Below the pieces are notes generated by a model that saw nothing but the letters and a program-made list of their open reading frames with translations, did not search any database and had not been told where the DNA came from. From Pseudomonadota bacterium (GTDB lineage: Bacteria; Pseudomonadota; Alphaproteobacteria; Acetobacterales; Acetobacteraceae), in assembly GCA_021801255.1 (NCBI GenBank), contig JAJYYH010000009.1:1-64000 (forward strand): DNA of 64,000 nucleotides. The letters are read 5' to 3'. The translations under genes were made by a program, and so were the position numbers. Below, piece after piece: positions 1-8,206 of this stretch. Positions within the stretch are counted from its first letter, which is position 1. Each line of letters opens with the position of its first letter.

Positions 1-165
1 GTCGCGGCGCCAGCGCGGTAGTGTCTCAGCTTGAAAAGCCAGACGGCACCGGCCCGCACCCCCGCCCGGCCACCCAACGTCAGTATATTGGCATTGGGTG
101 GCCGGGCGGGGGTGCGGGCCGGTGCCGCGTTTCAAACTGACCCACTACCGCGCTGGCGCCGCGAC
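1..165. repeat. Long inverted repeat at the window edge
   Basis: Bases 1-23 are the exact reverse complement of 143-165, and bases 45-77 are the exact reverse complement of 94-126. The loop is 16 nt (78-93), and the intervening parts (24-44 against 127-142) are imperfectly matched. The right arm contains the last codons and TAG stop of the minus-strand gene that follows. The left arm would encode the same six residues (VAAPAR) plus stop on the plus strand. This could be a giant intergenic hairpin between two convergent similar gene ends, an inverted duplication, or a fold-back assembly artefact. The sequence left of position 1 is not visible. Confidence 0.85.
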
Positions 166-1023
166 GAGCGCGTGCCAGCGCATCAACTGGAGTTTGCCTT
201 CCTGCATCAGCCGCACCCGCACCAGCCAGCGCTCCGCCTCGGCCACCAGGAGCCTGGCCCGCTCCAGGTTCGGGCGGGAGTGCGCGAGCGGGGCGATCAG
301 CGCGCGCCAGGCTTGCAGGATCGCCGCGATATGGCGCTCGCTGTGATCCTCGACGACCCGCAGATCGAGCCCGAGCGGCTCGAACAGGGAGGTGATCGTC
401 GCGGCCTCGGGCACCGCGGGCGAGCGGCCATCGAGCCGCGCCCAGCGGGCGAGAGCGGGGTCGAGCGGCGCTGGCGCCACGAATTCGAGCAGCACGAGCT
501 GGCCGCGCGGGCGCAGCGCCCGCGCCAGCGCTGTCAGCACCGGCGCCGCAGGAGCGCCCCCGAGTGGCAGAAGGGCCAACACGTGATGGAAATGCGCCAC
601 CGGAAACGCCGGCGTCTCGGCGCTCCACGCCGCGATCGAGGCGCGCTTGCCGAATACGTGATGCTGACAGCGCACGGCCGCGGTGGCGCGGAGATCGGGA
701 TCCGCCTCATAGCCGGCAACCCAGGCACCGAAGGTCGCGGCCACGGCGGCGACCGGCCCGCCGGAGCCGGCGCCGACCAGCAACAGGCTCGTCGCCTCGG
801 AAAGGCCGAGCGGGCGGGCAAGCCGCAGTACTTCTTCCTCGCCGCCTGGCAACAAAAAACCTTCGCCACAAAGTTCATGGCGGAGCGCCAGTTGCGGCGC
901 CACGGCGAGCCCCGGCGCCGCTTCAGCCGGCACCACCAGGCGCGCGCCGGTGAGCGGCGCGGCAGCCGCGGCATGCACTGAGAGACGCTCGAGTAGCCGG
1001 CGGAACGCGGTGAGGCCCATCAT
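145..1023 (-). CDS. SAM-dependent methyltransferase-like protein
   Basis: The 292-residue product has a class I methyltransferase core. A glycine-rich motif I (LLLVGAGSGG, about residues 80-90) is followed by an acidic residue after the next strand (GYEADPDL), then a later hydrophobic strand (GQLVLLEF) typical of motif IV/V. The substrate is not identifiable. The gene lies just downstream of the flgE-flgK-flgL operon on the same strand, 66 bp after flgL, so co-transcription with flagellar genes is possible but unproven. Two adjacent ATGs (1023 and 1020) could start it. Its stop codon sits inside the right arm of the 1-165 inverted repeat. Confidence 0.6.
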   Translation of the reverse strand: MMGLTAFRRLLERLSVHAAAAAPLTGARLVVPAEAAPGLAVAPQLALRHELCGEGFLLPGGEEEVLRLARPLGLSEATSLLLVGAGSGGPVAAVAATFGAWVAGYEADPDLRATAAVRCQHHVFGKRASIAAWSAETPAFPVAHFHHVLALLPLGGAPAAPVLTALARALRPRGQLVLLEFVAPAPLDPALARWARLDGRSPAVPEAATITSLFEPLGLDLRVVEDHSERHIAAILQAWRALIAPLAHSRPNLERARLLVAEAERWLVRVRLMQEGKLQLMRWHALVAAPAR

Positions 1024-1089
1024 CCACCGCCCTCTGCCGGCATCCTCACCCCTGCCCGGAAGCCGGCCCCCGCGCTGGCGGCGGCAAGG

Positions 1090-2178
1090 TCACACATAGC
1101 TCACCAGCGACATGTTCTGCATCGAGGCGATGAGCTTGAAGGAGGCCTGCATCTGCGTCTGCACCATCGAGAGATTGGAGAGCGTGCTCGCCATGTTGAC
1201 ATCCTGGATCGAGGAAACCTGGGTCTGGAGCGCGGTGTTGACATCGCCGAGCGTGGTGCTGGTGGCGCTCAGACTGTCCTGCGTCGCCCCGAGAGCGCCT
1301 TCCTCATTGGCCATCGTGCTGCCGGCGTCACTGAGCGAGGTCTGCACGTCGCCGAGCAGCGTTGAAAATGCCGGCAGATTCTGCTGGGCATTGCTGAGCG
1401 AGCCGATGACCGCCAAGCCGTGCATGAGATCACGCATATAGGAGCCCGTGGTATAGGCGCCCGAGGATGTGACAAATGTATTGGCGCTGGCGAGCAGACC
1501 CGCCGTCGTGCTTTCGCCCGGCCCGGTCGCAACGCTCGGCTGAAACCCTTGCAGCGCCGAAGCGGCCTGCGAGAGCGCCGGCGAAAAGGGCGAAGTGCCG
1601 GCGGCGTTCGAACTCGCGATGCCGAGCGTGGTGGCGATGGTGGTGGCGGCGCCGTTGGTCGCGAGCTGACCGACGGCGGTATTGATCTGCGTGAAAAATC
1701 CGGAATTCAGGATGTTGGTGGGATCAGGCACCGGCGGGTTGGTGGCATCCTGCCCGGCAAAGACATAATTGGTGCCGTTCTGGGTATCGAGCAGGCTCGC
1801 CACCTGCACGAGATCACTCTGCGCCTGGGCGGCCAGCGTATCGACGCTGCCCGGCGTGATGTTATCGAGCTGCGAGGAGATATTGGAGGCGATGCTGCTG
1901 AGCTGGTTCATCACCGTCTGGGTCACGCCGATATTGGTGTTGGCGGCGGTGATGTTGGAAACATAGGTATTGTTCTGCGCGATCTCGGCGTTGAGATTGA
2001 GTGAGGCCAGCGCGTTCGCCCCGAGCCCGGCATAGGTGCTGGAAACATTGCCGCTCGAGGCCTGCTGGGCCAAGGTGTCGAGCTGCGTCTGCACCGTGTT
2101 GCTCGCCGCAACCAGCTCGCCGAGCGTGCCATAGGAAGACGGCGGCAGTGGTCCGAGAGGTGTAATTCCCCCGCTCAT
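1090..2178 (-). CDS. flgL: Flagellar hook-associated protein FlgL (HAP3)
   Basis: This 362-residue flagellin-fold protein forms the hook-filament junction with FlgK. The N-terminus carries a flagellin-like coiled coil (residues about 20-110, with a conserved S..D..G-T.Y.F pattern, NGTNYVFAGQD). The C-terminus has the paired helix (LSNLSMVQTQMQASFKLIASMQNMSLVSYV region) that packs against the N-terminal helix in the export/assembly fold. It is last in the flgE-flgK-flgL run, 18 bp after flgK. Length and position beside flgK favour FlgL over a filament flagellin. Confidence 0.85.
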   Translation of the reverse strand: MSGGITPLGPLPPSSYGTLGELVAASNTVQTQLDTLAQQASSGNVSSTYAGLGANALASLNLNAEIAQNNTYVSNITAANTNIGVTQTVMNQLSSIASNISSQLDNITPGSVDTLAAQAQSDLVQVASLLDTQNGTNYVFAGQDATNPPVPDPTNILNSGFFTQINTAVGQLATNGAATTIATTLGIASSNAAGTSPFSPALSQAASALQGFQPSVATGPGESTTAGLLASANTFVTSSGAYTTGSYMRDLMHGLAVIGSLSNAQQNLPAFSTLLGDVQTSLSDAGSTMANEEGALGATQDSLSATSTTLGDVNTALQTQVSSIQDVNMASTLSNLSMVQTQMQASFKLIASMQNMSLVSYV

Positions 2179-2196
2179 GGTTTATGCCCCGTGCTC

Positions 2197-3729
2197 TCAG
2201 CCGATCATGCTGGTGAAGTTCAAGAGATCGGACCACATCGTCTGGACCGCTTCCATGATGCGCGCATTGGCGCCGTAGGCATTCTGTAACTGGACCATAT
2301 TCGCCATCTCCGTATCGATATTGACCCCCGAGCCCGATGTGAACGCGCTTTGCAGGGTGGTTTGCAGACTCTGGGCAGGCGCGAGATTGGTCGTCGCGGT
2401 GTTGATATCGCTGGCTTGCGCGGCGACCAGGGTCGCGGCGAAATCGCTGATCGTGCCGGGCGTCGGGTAGGGCGCGGAAAGATTGCCGGCGGGGCCGAGC
2501 GAGGTGGTGAGGCTCGCCGGCTGGGCCACGCCCGCTTGCACATCGGCGCCGAAAGTATAATTCAGTACACGGCTGATCAGCGTCGTGAAACCGGCCGGCC
2601 CGGTCGTCGGGTTGGGGGTGAAGCTGGTGGCTCCGGTCGCGCTGCCGGTGATCGCGGTTGTGCCGTCGGTGACCAGGGCCGGGTTGGCGAGAATCGCGGG
2701 ATTGACCTGGATTTCCGAGGCGAAGCCAACATAGTTCGCCTGCGGCGGGGTGCCCCCGCTCGCCGGAACCGCGCCGCTCGCATTGGTAAAAAGCGTGAGC
2801 CCCTGGGCGGAAAAGCGGCTCGCGGTATTTTGCGCGAATTCGTCAAGCTCGCCCTGATAGGTGGGGAGCGTGGTATCGCGCAACTGGATATCGGCGCCGA
2901 TCTGCCCCGACCCGCTCAATTGCGCCGTGACATCGACCCCACCCATCATGATGCCTGGAATACTGCCGGGATAGGTGGCGTTGGGGCCCATCGTCGCTGG
3001 CGTGATCGAGAGCGCGCTGGCGGAATTGGTCGGCAGCACGAGGCCGTTGGCGGTGGCCACCAGAATGCTGCCATTGCTCTGCGGGATCGCCTGCGCGCCG
3101 GTGAGACCGGAGACCGTCTGCATCGCCGCGTCGCGCTGGTTCTGTAGATCGGCGACACTTTGGCCCGAGGCGGTGGCGGCGACGATCTGGTTGTTGAGCG
3201 TGCCGATGGTCGAAAGCGCGCTGTTGAGCTGGCCAACCGAGGAGACGAGATCGTTCTCGGCGCTCTGGCGGGCGCTGGTGTAGCTGTTGCTCAGCGCATT
3301 GATGCCGGAGGCGAGCGTTTGCGCCGAGGTCACCACCTGCTGTTGCAGGGCGGCGCTATCGGGGGTGCCGAGGAGGGCGGAAAACGCATTCTGGAGCGAG
3401 CCCAGAAGATTAGAGAGACTGCCGCTCTGCCCCGGCGTGCCGAGTGCGGCGCTTACCGGCTGTAGCGTGGTTTGCGTCGTTTGCAAGGCGGAGACGGTGC
3501 CGTTCTGGGACCAGAGATCGCTTTGCAATTGCTGGTTGACATAGCGCGTGGCAACGCCGGTCTGCACGCCGAGGCCGACGCCATCGGCGGTGAGGCTCTG
3601 CTGCGGCAGCGTCTCGCTGGCGTAGGCGGCGGTGCCGGCATTGGCGACGTTGTGCGCGATCAGCGCGAACTGCGCGCTGATATTGTTGATCCCGCCGCCC
3701 GAGATCAGGAGTGCCGATTCGAGTCCCAT
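2197..3729 (-). CDS. flgK: Flagellar hook-associated protein FlgK (HAP1)
   Basis: The 510-residue product has the FlgK architecture. The N-terminal rod/hook-type segment (NNISAQFALIAHNVANAGTAAYASE, about residues 14-38) carries the conserved N.ANA.T.Y pattern of axial proteins. A long variable middle follows, and the C-terminus (ANMVQLQNAYGANARIMEAVQTMWSDLLN) is the conserved coiled-coil end of HAP1. It connects hook to filament and is secreted by the flagellar type III apparatus without a signal peptide. It lies 28 bp downstream of flgE and 18 bp upstream of flgL, forming an operon. Confidence 0.9.
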   Translation of the reverse strand: MGLESALLISGGGINNISAQFALIAHNVANAGTAAYASETLPQQSLTADGVGLGVQTGVATRYVNQQLQSDLWSQNGTVSALQTTQTTLQPVSAALGTPGQSGSLSNLLGSLQNAFSALLGTPDSAALQQQVVTSAQTLASGINALSNSYTSARQSAENDLVSSVGQLNSALSTIGTLNNQIVAATASGQSVADLQNQRDAAMQTVSGLTGAQAIPQSNGSILVATANGLVLPTNSASALSITPATMGPNATYPGSIPGIMMGGVDVTAQLSGSGQIGADIQLRDTTLPTYQGELDEFAQNTASRFSAQGLTLFTNASGAVPASGGTPPQANYVGFASEIQVNPAILANPALVTDGTTAITGSATGATSFTPNPTTGPAGFTTLISRVLNYTFGADVQAGVAQPASLTTSLGPAGNLSAPYPTPGTISDFAATLVAAQASDINTATTNLAPAQSLQTTLQSAFTSGSGVNIDTEMANMVQLQNAYGANARIMEAVQTMWSDLLNFTSMIG

Positions 3730-3757
3730 GCTCGCCGCTCCGCGCCATGCCTTGCCG

Positions 3758-5086
3758 CTACTGGATCATGTTGATCGCGGTCTGGAGCATCGAATCCGCC
3801 GTGGTGATCGATTTGGCGTTGGCGCTATAGGCCTGCTGCGCCACGATGAGTTGGGTGAACTGGGTTGCGATATCGGTGTTCGACTGCTCGATAGAGCCGA
3901 CGACGAGGCTGCCCGCGCCATTGTTGTTGGGCGCCTGGGCGGAAGGATTGCCCGAGCCGGCGGTGGCAGTGAAGGCCTGGCCGTTCTGGCTCTGCAGCGC
4001 ATTGGCATTGTCGAAAGTGGTGATCGGGACTTGCGCGATGGTGAGGGACTGGCCGTTGTTGTAATTCGCGACGATATCGCCGTTGGTCTGCGCGGCGATG
4101 CCGGTGAAGGCCCCGGCGGGCACGCCGTTCTGACTGAAATTGCGCAAGGAATAGGTGGTGCCGGCGAATTGCGAAACCCCGTTGGCCTGGTTGAAATTGC
4201 CGAAATTGAGCGTGATCGGCTGGTTGCCGTTGCCGAAATTCGCGGTGATGTTGAGGTTCGCCGCGCTGCCGCTCGCGTAAGACGACGCGGTCAGGCCGGC
4301 CGACAGGCCGGTAATGCCGCTGATCGTGCCCGCCGCGGCCGATGGAGCGCCTGCCGTCGGGCCGAAATCCACCGTCGCGGTGCCAATGGTGGGCGAGGGA
4401 ACGCCGGCCGCCGTCAGGTTATTGGGTGAGCTGATCGTGACCTGCCAGGTATTTGCCGCCGTCTGGGTCCAGTCGAGCGACAACGATTGCTGGGTGCCGA
4501 GCGCGTCATAGACCTGCACCGTCGAGGACATCGGCGTGCCGGCGGCCGGGGTGGCGGGCAGATTGGCCGAGAAATTGGCGGTCGAGGTGGCAACCGGGTT
4601 GAACTGCGCCTGGCTCACCTGGATCGGCGCCAACTGGTTCTGGTTGAGCACGCCGGTGGTCGGATCGACGCTCCAGCCCTGGAGATATTCCCCGGCGCTG
4701 TTCACCAGATAGCCCGCGTTATTCATCGTGAAATCGCCGGCGCGGGTATAGTATTGCTGCGGGTTGAAGGTGGTCTGGCCGGAGCTGTTGGTGCCGTTGC
4801 TTTCGGCCACCGCGAAGAACCCCTGTCCGGCGATCGCCATTCCCAGCGGGTCGCTGCTTTGCGAAATGGTGCCCTGCACTTCGTTCTGATAGCTTGGCAG
4901 CGCCACCACCGAGCCCGACTCGTTCTGCGTCGCCGTGCTGTAGGTGAGGTAGTCAACAAAATTGGTGTTGACGCCCTTGTAGCCGGTGGTCTGGCTGTTG
5001 GCGATGTTCTGGCTGATATTGCCGAACGCGTCGGACTGGGCGGTGAGGCCGCTCACGGCGGTATTCAAGGCTCCGAAGATAGACAT
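3758..5086 (-). CDS. flgE: Flagellar hook protein FlgE
   Basis: Starting at the ATG at 5086 (preceded by aggggg as ribosome-binding site) gives 442 residues. The N-terminus MSIFGALNTAVSGLTAQS, then NISQNIANSQTTGYKG, is the classical hook-protein signature. The C-terminus (NTDIATQFTQLIVAQQAYSANAKSITTADSMLQTAINM) is the conserved flagellar basal-body/hook tail. A longer reading frame upstream to 5293 has no hook-like sequence and is not used. It is the first gene of the flgE-flgK-flgL operon, with a sigma-54-like promoter about 50 bp upstream. Confidence 0.93.
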   Translation of the reverse strand: MSIFGALNTAVSGLTAQSDAFGNISQNIANSQTTGYKGVNTNFVDYLTYSTATQNESGSVVALPSYQNEVQGTISQSSDPLGMAIAGQGFFAVAESNGTNSSGQTTFNPQQYYTRAGDFTMNNAGYLVNSAGEYLQGWSVDPTTGVLNQNQLAPIQVSQAQFNPVATSTANFSANLPATPAAGTPMSSTVQVYDALGTQQSLSLDWTQTAANTWQVTISSPNNLTAAGVPSPTIGTATVDFGPTAGAPSAAAGTISGITGLSAGLTASSYASGSAANLNITANFGNGNQPITLNFGNFNQANGVSQFAGTTYSLRNFSQNGVPAGAFTGIAAQTNGDIVANYNNGQSLTIAQVPITTFDNANALQSQNGQAFTATAGSGNPSAQAPNNNGAGSLVVGSIEQSNTDIATQFTQLIVAQQAYSANAKSITTADSMLQTAINMIQ

Positions 5087-5133
5087 GGCAATCCCCCTGG
5101 GATGCGTGGCGCGGAATGAGCGTGCGGGGCAAC

Positions 5134-5148
5134 GCAGGAACCATGCCA
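5134..5148 (-). promoter_or_regulatory. Sigma-54-like promoter for flgE
   Basis: On the minus strand this reads TGGCATGGTTCCTGC, with the required GG and GC dinucleotides exactly 10 nt apart and good agreement to TGGCAC-N5-TTGC. It ends 47 bp before the flgE start. Hook-gene control by sigma-54 is known in alphaproteobacteria such as Caulobacter. The promoter call is from sequence only. Confidence 0.45.
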
Positions 5149-5388
5149 GACGCGCCCGCGCCATGCCGCGGCGATCATGCGGTCTCGGATTGGCCCGCGC
5201 CGGGTGCCCCATTCGGCGTGATACGCCACGCTGCCGGGCCGCACGCGGGCGATGATCGGGTCGTCTCACGGTCCCGAAGCGCCTGGCATCCATGCCGCCC
5301 GGCAGGCTTGGCCCGGCATAATGTGCCGCCTCCCTGGGAAATTTCCTCTCCTCCAGCGCGCGGGGGTGGAAAACCGCCGGGTCCGGGT

Positions 5389-5403
5389 TGGCCTGCGCCT
5401 TGC
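5389..5403 (+). promoter_or_regulatory. Sigma-54-like promoter 1 for fliK
   Basis: TGGCCTGCGCCTTGC has GG-N10-GC spacing and a perfect TTGC -12 box. It is one of two near-identical copies 22 bp apart upstream of fliK. Confidence 0.4.
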
Positions 5404-5410
5404 TCGCCGT

Positions 5411-5425
5411 TGGCCCACGCCTTGC
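5411..5425 (+). promoter_or_regulatory. Sigma-54-like promoter 2 for fliK
   Basis: TGGCCCACGCCTTGC again has GG-N10-GC spacing with TTGC. It lies within a 22-bp direct duplication of the preceding site and would give a leader of roughly 50 nt before the fliK ATG. Confidence 0.4.
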
Positions 5426-5490
5426 TCATGCCTGGCTCCTGATGCTCGCTCAGGCCGCGCCGTCCCGGCGGGCCCGAAAGGATTTGCTCC

Positions 5491-7320
5491 ATGCCTGGCG
5501 CTGCCCCGGCCACTTTGGCAACCTCAACCTTGGCAAGCCCGCCCGGTGTGTCGCTTGCGTCCTTCGCCGCTTCACGCGCCAGCGGGCCCGCCAACGCAAC
5601 CCTGATCCCGGCGTCAGCCACGACGGCAAACGGCGCGCCCCCCGGAAGCGGGACAAGCGCCGCGCCGTCGGCGGCGGCAGGCGCCAACACCTCAAGTAAA
5701 GCCTTGAATTTCGCCGAGCATCTGCGGCAGGCATTGCCGAGCATAATGAAGCCGGGCACGACGAAGCCGGGCACGACGAAGCCGGGCACGACGAAACTGG
5801 GCGTGACGGGAGAGGGCGTGACCGGCGTCAAGAGCGCGGTCACGACGCCGGCCACGGCGCCGGCCGCCCTCGCGGTACCCACCTCGCCGGCCAGCCCCGC
5901 CGCGCCACCGGTTGCGACACCTTGCACGCCGGCCAATACCGCCGCCAGTACCGCGCCGGTAACGGCGCCCGTGGCGGCGCTCCCGGCGATGGCCACGCCT
6001 CCTCTGGTGGCGGCGTCGGATCTGTCTGGCAAGCCGCGCACCAGCCGGAAACGCCGCGATGAGGCCGCGCCCGCCACGACCGCATCTCACGCCATCCTGA
6101 CATCCTCCCCATCCCCGGCGCTCCTCACTCCCCCGCCTCCACCGTCCCCACCCTCACCCGTCGCAACGCCCGGCTTGGCGCACCCCGTGCCGGCGGCACC
6201 AGTCGTTTCGGCGGCGCCCCGCGGGCGCGTCGCGGCTTGGCCGGCGACGAGCAAGGACGCCGCGGCAACCGCCGCCCTGGCGGATGCAGCCCCGGCATCC
6301 CCGGCTTCCTCGGTGGCCTCCTCGTTTGACCCGCCTTCTCCCGCCCCACCCGCCGCGCCGCTGGCCGAGGCGGCTTCCGCCGCCAAGACGAACGGCGCGC
6401 CCGCCAATGCGGCACCCGCCTCTGATACCGCTTCTGGCACCGCTTCCGGCACGCCGCCCGACGCCACGCCGCGCGCGGCGGCCAAACCCAGCGTGACCCA
6501 GCCCCCCCCACCCAGCGCCACCGGCGCAGCGCCCGCCGCGCCTTCCTCGGGCGGGGTGGTGCAGACCGTGGTGGCCGAGATCGGCCGGGCCCAGGCGGCA
6601 ATGACCTCGGCGGCAATGACGCCGGCACGGCTCGGCGCGGCCACGGCAACGCCCAGCCTCGCCGCCGCCGATCTCGCCAGCGCCGCGCCCACGCCCCCTG
6701 CGCCCCTTACGCCCGCCGCCCAGCTCGGGCCGACGCTCGCCGCCTTCGGCACCAGTGCCGCCGGCGCGCCGCAGGTGACGGTGCAGCTCCACCCCGAAAG
6801 CCTCGGGCGTGTGCAAATTTCACTGATCCAGCCCAAGGACGGGCCGGCGCGCGTGCAGATCACCGCCGAGCAGCCGGCGACGCTTGCCCTCCTGGTGCGC
6901 GATCAGGGCCAGTTGCAGCAGGCGCTCGATCGCGCCGGCGCCGCCACTGCCGGCACCCCGCGCCTGAGCTTTCATCTTGCTCCACCGGAGACCCCGACGA
7001 CCGCCAACCCGGCAAGCGCGACTGCAGCAGCCGCGAATTCCGGCGCCGGCTTGGGCAGCGGCAACGCATCGGTGCCGTGGCAGGAGCCGGCGCCACGAGC
7101 CAACCTGCCCGCGCCTGATCCCGGCTCGGCACTATTCCAGGGCAGCGGCGGGCAATCGCTGGCCTCGGCCTTCACCTCGTCCGGCCAGGGTGGCAACCAG
7201 GGCCAAGCCGCTACTGGCCGGCCGGCACGCACCGGCTTCGGCGCCGTCGCCGCGGCGGCTGGAACCGCCGGCAGTCTCCCTCCCGCCTGGCTTCGCGCCG
7301 GCATCGATATCATCGCCTGA
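5491..7320 (+). CDS. fliK: Flagellar hook-length control protein FliK
   Basis: The 609-residue protein is very rich in Ala/Pro/Thr over its first 400 residues, as expected for the disordered ruler part of FliK. The C-terminal domain (about residues 425-510) has the Flg_hook core VTVQLHPESLGRVQISL, followed by RVQITAEQPATLALLVRDQGQLQQAL, which in the family interacts with FlhB to switch export specificity. An AAGGA ribosome-binding site precedes the ATG. It is followed 32 bp later by flgD, so the two are probably co-transcribed, divergently from flgE. Confidence 0.85.
   Translation: MPGAAPATLATSTLASPPGVSLASFAASRASGPANATLIPASATTANGAPPGSGTSAAPSAAAGANTSSKALNFAEHLRQALPSIMKPGTTKPGTTKPGTTKLGVTGEGVTGVKSAVTTPATAPAALAVPTSPASPAAPPVATPCTPANTAASTAPVTAPVAALPAMATPPLVAASDLSGKPRTSRKRRDEAAPATTASHAILTSSPSPALLTPPPPPSPPSPVATPGLAHPVPAAPVVSAAPRGRVAAWPATSKDAAATAALADAAPASPASSVASSFDPPSPAPPAAPLAEAASAAKTNGAPANAAPASDTASGTASGTPPDATPRAAAKPSVTQPPPPSATGAAPAAPSSGGVVQTVVAEIGRAQAAMTSAAMTPARLGAATATPSLAAADLASAAPTPPAPLTPAAQLGPTLAAFGTSAAGAPQVTVQLHPESLGRVQISLIQPKDGPARVQITAEQPATLALLVRDQGQLQQALDRAGAATAGTPRLSFHLAPPETPTTANPASATAAAANSGAGLGSGNASVPWQEPAPRANLPAPDPGSALFQGSGGQSLASAFTSSGQGGNQGQAATGRPARTGFGAVAAAAGTAGSLPPAWLRAGIDIIA
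5749..5808 (+). repeat. 15-bp tandem repeat inside fliK
   Basis: Three perfect copies of a 15-bp unit (5749-5763, 5764-5778, 5779-5793), encoding KPGTT each time, are followed by one diverged copy to 5808. It lies in the ruler part of FliK, so copy number would change ruler length in frame. Confidence 0.9.
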
Positions 7321-7352
7321 CCCTCTCCCGCACGCGACAGGAGTTTTCCCTG

Positions 7353-8093
7353 ATGAGCCTCGCTTCCGTCTCCTCCCAGCAGAATGCCGCCGCCAGCGCC
7401 GCTTCGGCGGCCGCGGCCGCGGCGGTTGCCGCTAACGCCACCGCCTCCACGAGCGCGGCTTCCAGCACCGCGACCAGCTCGGCGAGCAACCCGCTCACCT
7501 CGCTTTCAGGCAATTTCAATGATTTCCTCAATCTGCTGATGACCCAGTTGCAGAACCAGGATCCCACCAGCCCGATGAACACCGACCAGTTCACCAGCGA
7601 GCTGGTGCAGTTCACCGGCGTCGAGCAGCAGATCAACACCAATGGCAGCCTGACCAAGCTGATCCAGCTCACCCAGGGCGACGAGATGCTCCAGGCTTCC
7701 TCGATCGTCGGCAAAACCGTCAATGTCAACACCAACCAGTTGCCGCTGCAAAATGGCAGCGCAACACTGAACTTCACCACGCCGACCGCCGAGCCGGTCT
7801 CAATCAGCGTCTATAATGCTGCGGGCACGCAGGTGAACAACGTCTCGCTGCAGTCAACCCAGGGCGCCAATACCTGGACCTGGAACGGCCAGGCCAGCAA
7901 CGGCGCGACCATGCCGGACGGCGCCTATACGGTGGCAATCTTCGGCGGCGCGAACGGCGCCACGCCGACCGCGGTGCCGTTCACCGTCCAGGGCACGGTA
8001 ACCGGGGTGCAGGCGCAATCGGGGACGGTCAATCTCCAGATGGGTGGGGTCTCGACCAGCATGGGGAATGTCCAGCAGGTGGTCGGCAACTGA
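7353..8093 (+). CDS. flgD: Flagellar hook assembly protein FlgD
   Basis: The 246-residue protein has the hook-cap signature at residues about 50-85 (FLNLLMTQLQNQDPTSPMN, then QFTSELVQFTGVEQQ). A FlgD Tudor/Fn3-like domain follows, with the typical V.V.NA.G..V..V pattern and WDG..SNGA.MPDG.Y segment (TWNGQASNGATMPDGAY). The N-terminus before residue 45 is an Ala/Ser-rich leader. FlgD caps the growing hook and is discarded afterwards. It is the second gene of the fliK-flgD unit. Confidence 0.92.
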   Translation: MSLASVSSQQNAAASAASAAAAAAVAANATASTSAASSTATSSASNPLTSLSGNFNDFLNLLMTQLQNQDPTSPMNTDQFTSELVQFTGVEQQINTNGSLTKLIQLTQGDEMLQASSIVGKTVNVNTNQLPLQNGSATLNFTTPTAEPVSISVYNAAGTQVNNVSLQSTQGANTWTWNGQASNGATMPDGAYTVAIFGGANGATPTAVPFTVQGTVTGVQAQSGTVNLQMGGVSTSMGNVQQVVGN

Positions 8094-8162
8094 CGCTTCC
8101 GATCAGCATGAAAACGGCGAGGCCGCTCCCGATCTTCCCATTGCGATCTCGCCGGGCCAGTG

Positions 8163-8193
8163 GCCCCAGCCCCCAGCCCCCAGCCCCCAGCCT
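8163..8193. repeat. Heptanucleotide tandem repeat
   Basis: About four copies of a cagcccc unit occur in the 113-bp gap between the convergent flgD and rnd genes. It is not coding, and no clear terminator is visible here. Confidence 0.7.
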
Positions 8194-8206
8194 CCATCAC
8201 CCATCG

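Noticed and set aside
5175-6863. Minus-strand open frames opposite fliK
   Set aside because: They mirror the Ala/Pro-rich fliK sequence and have no supporting motif or ribosome-binding site.
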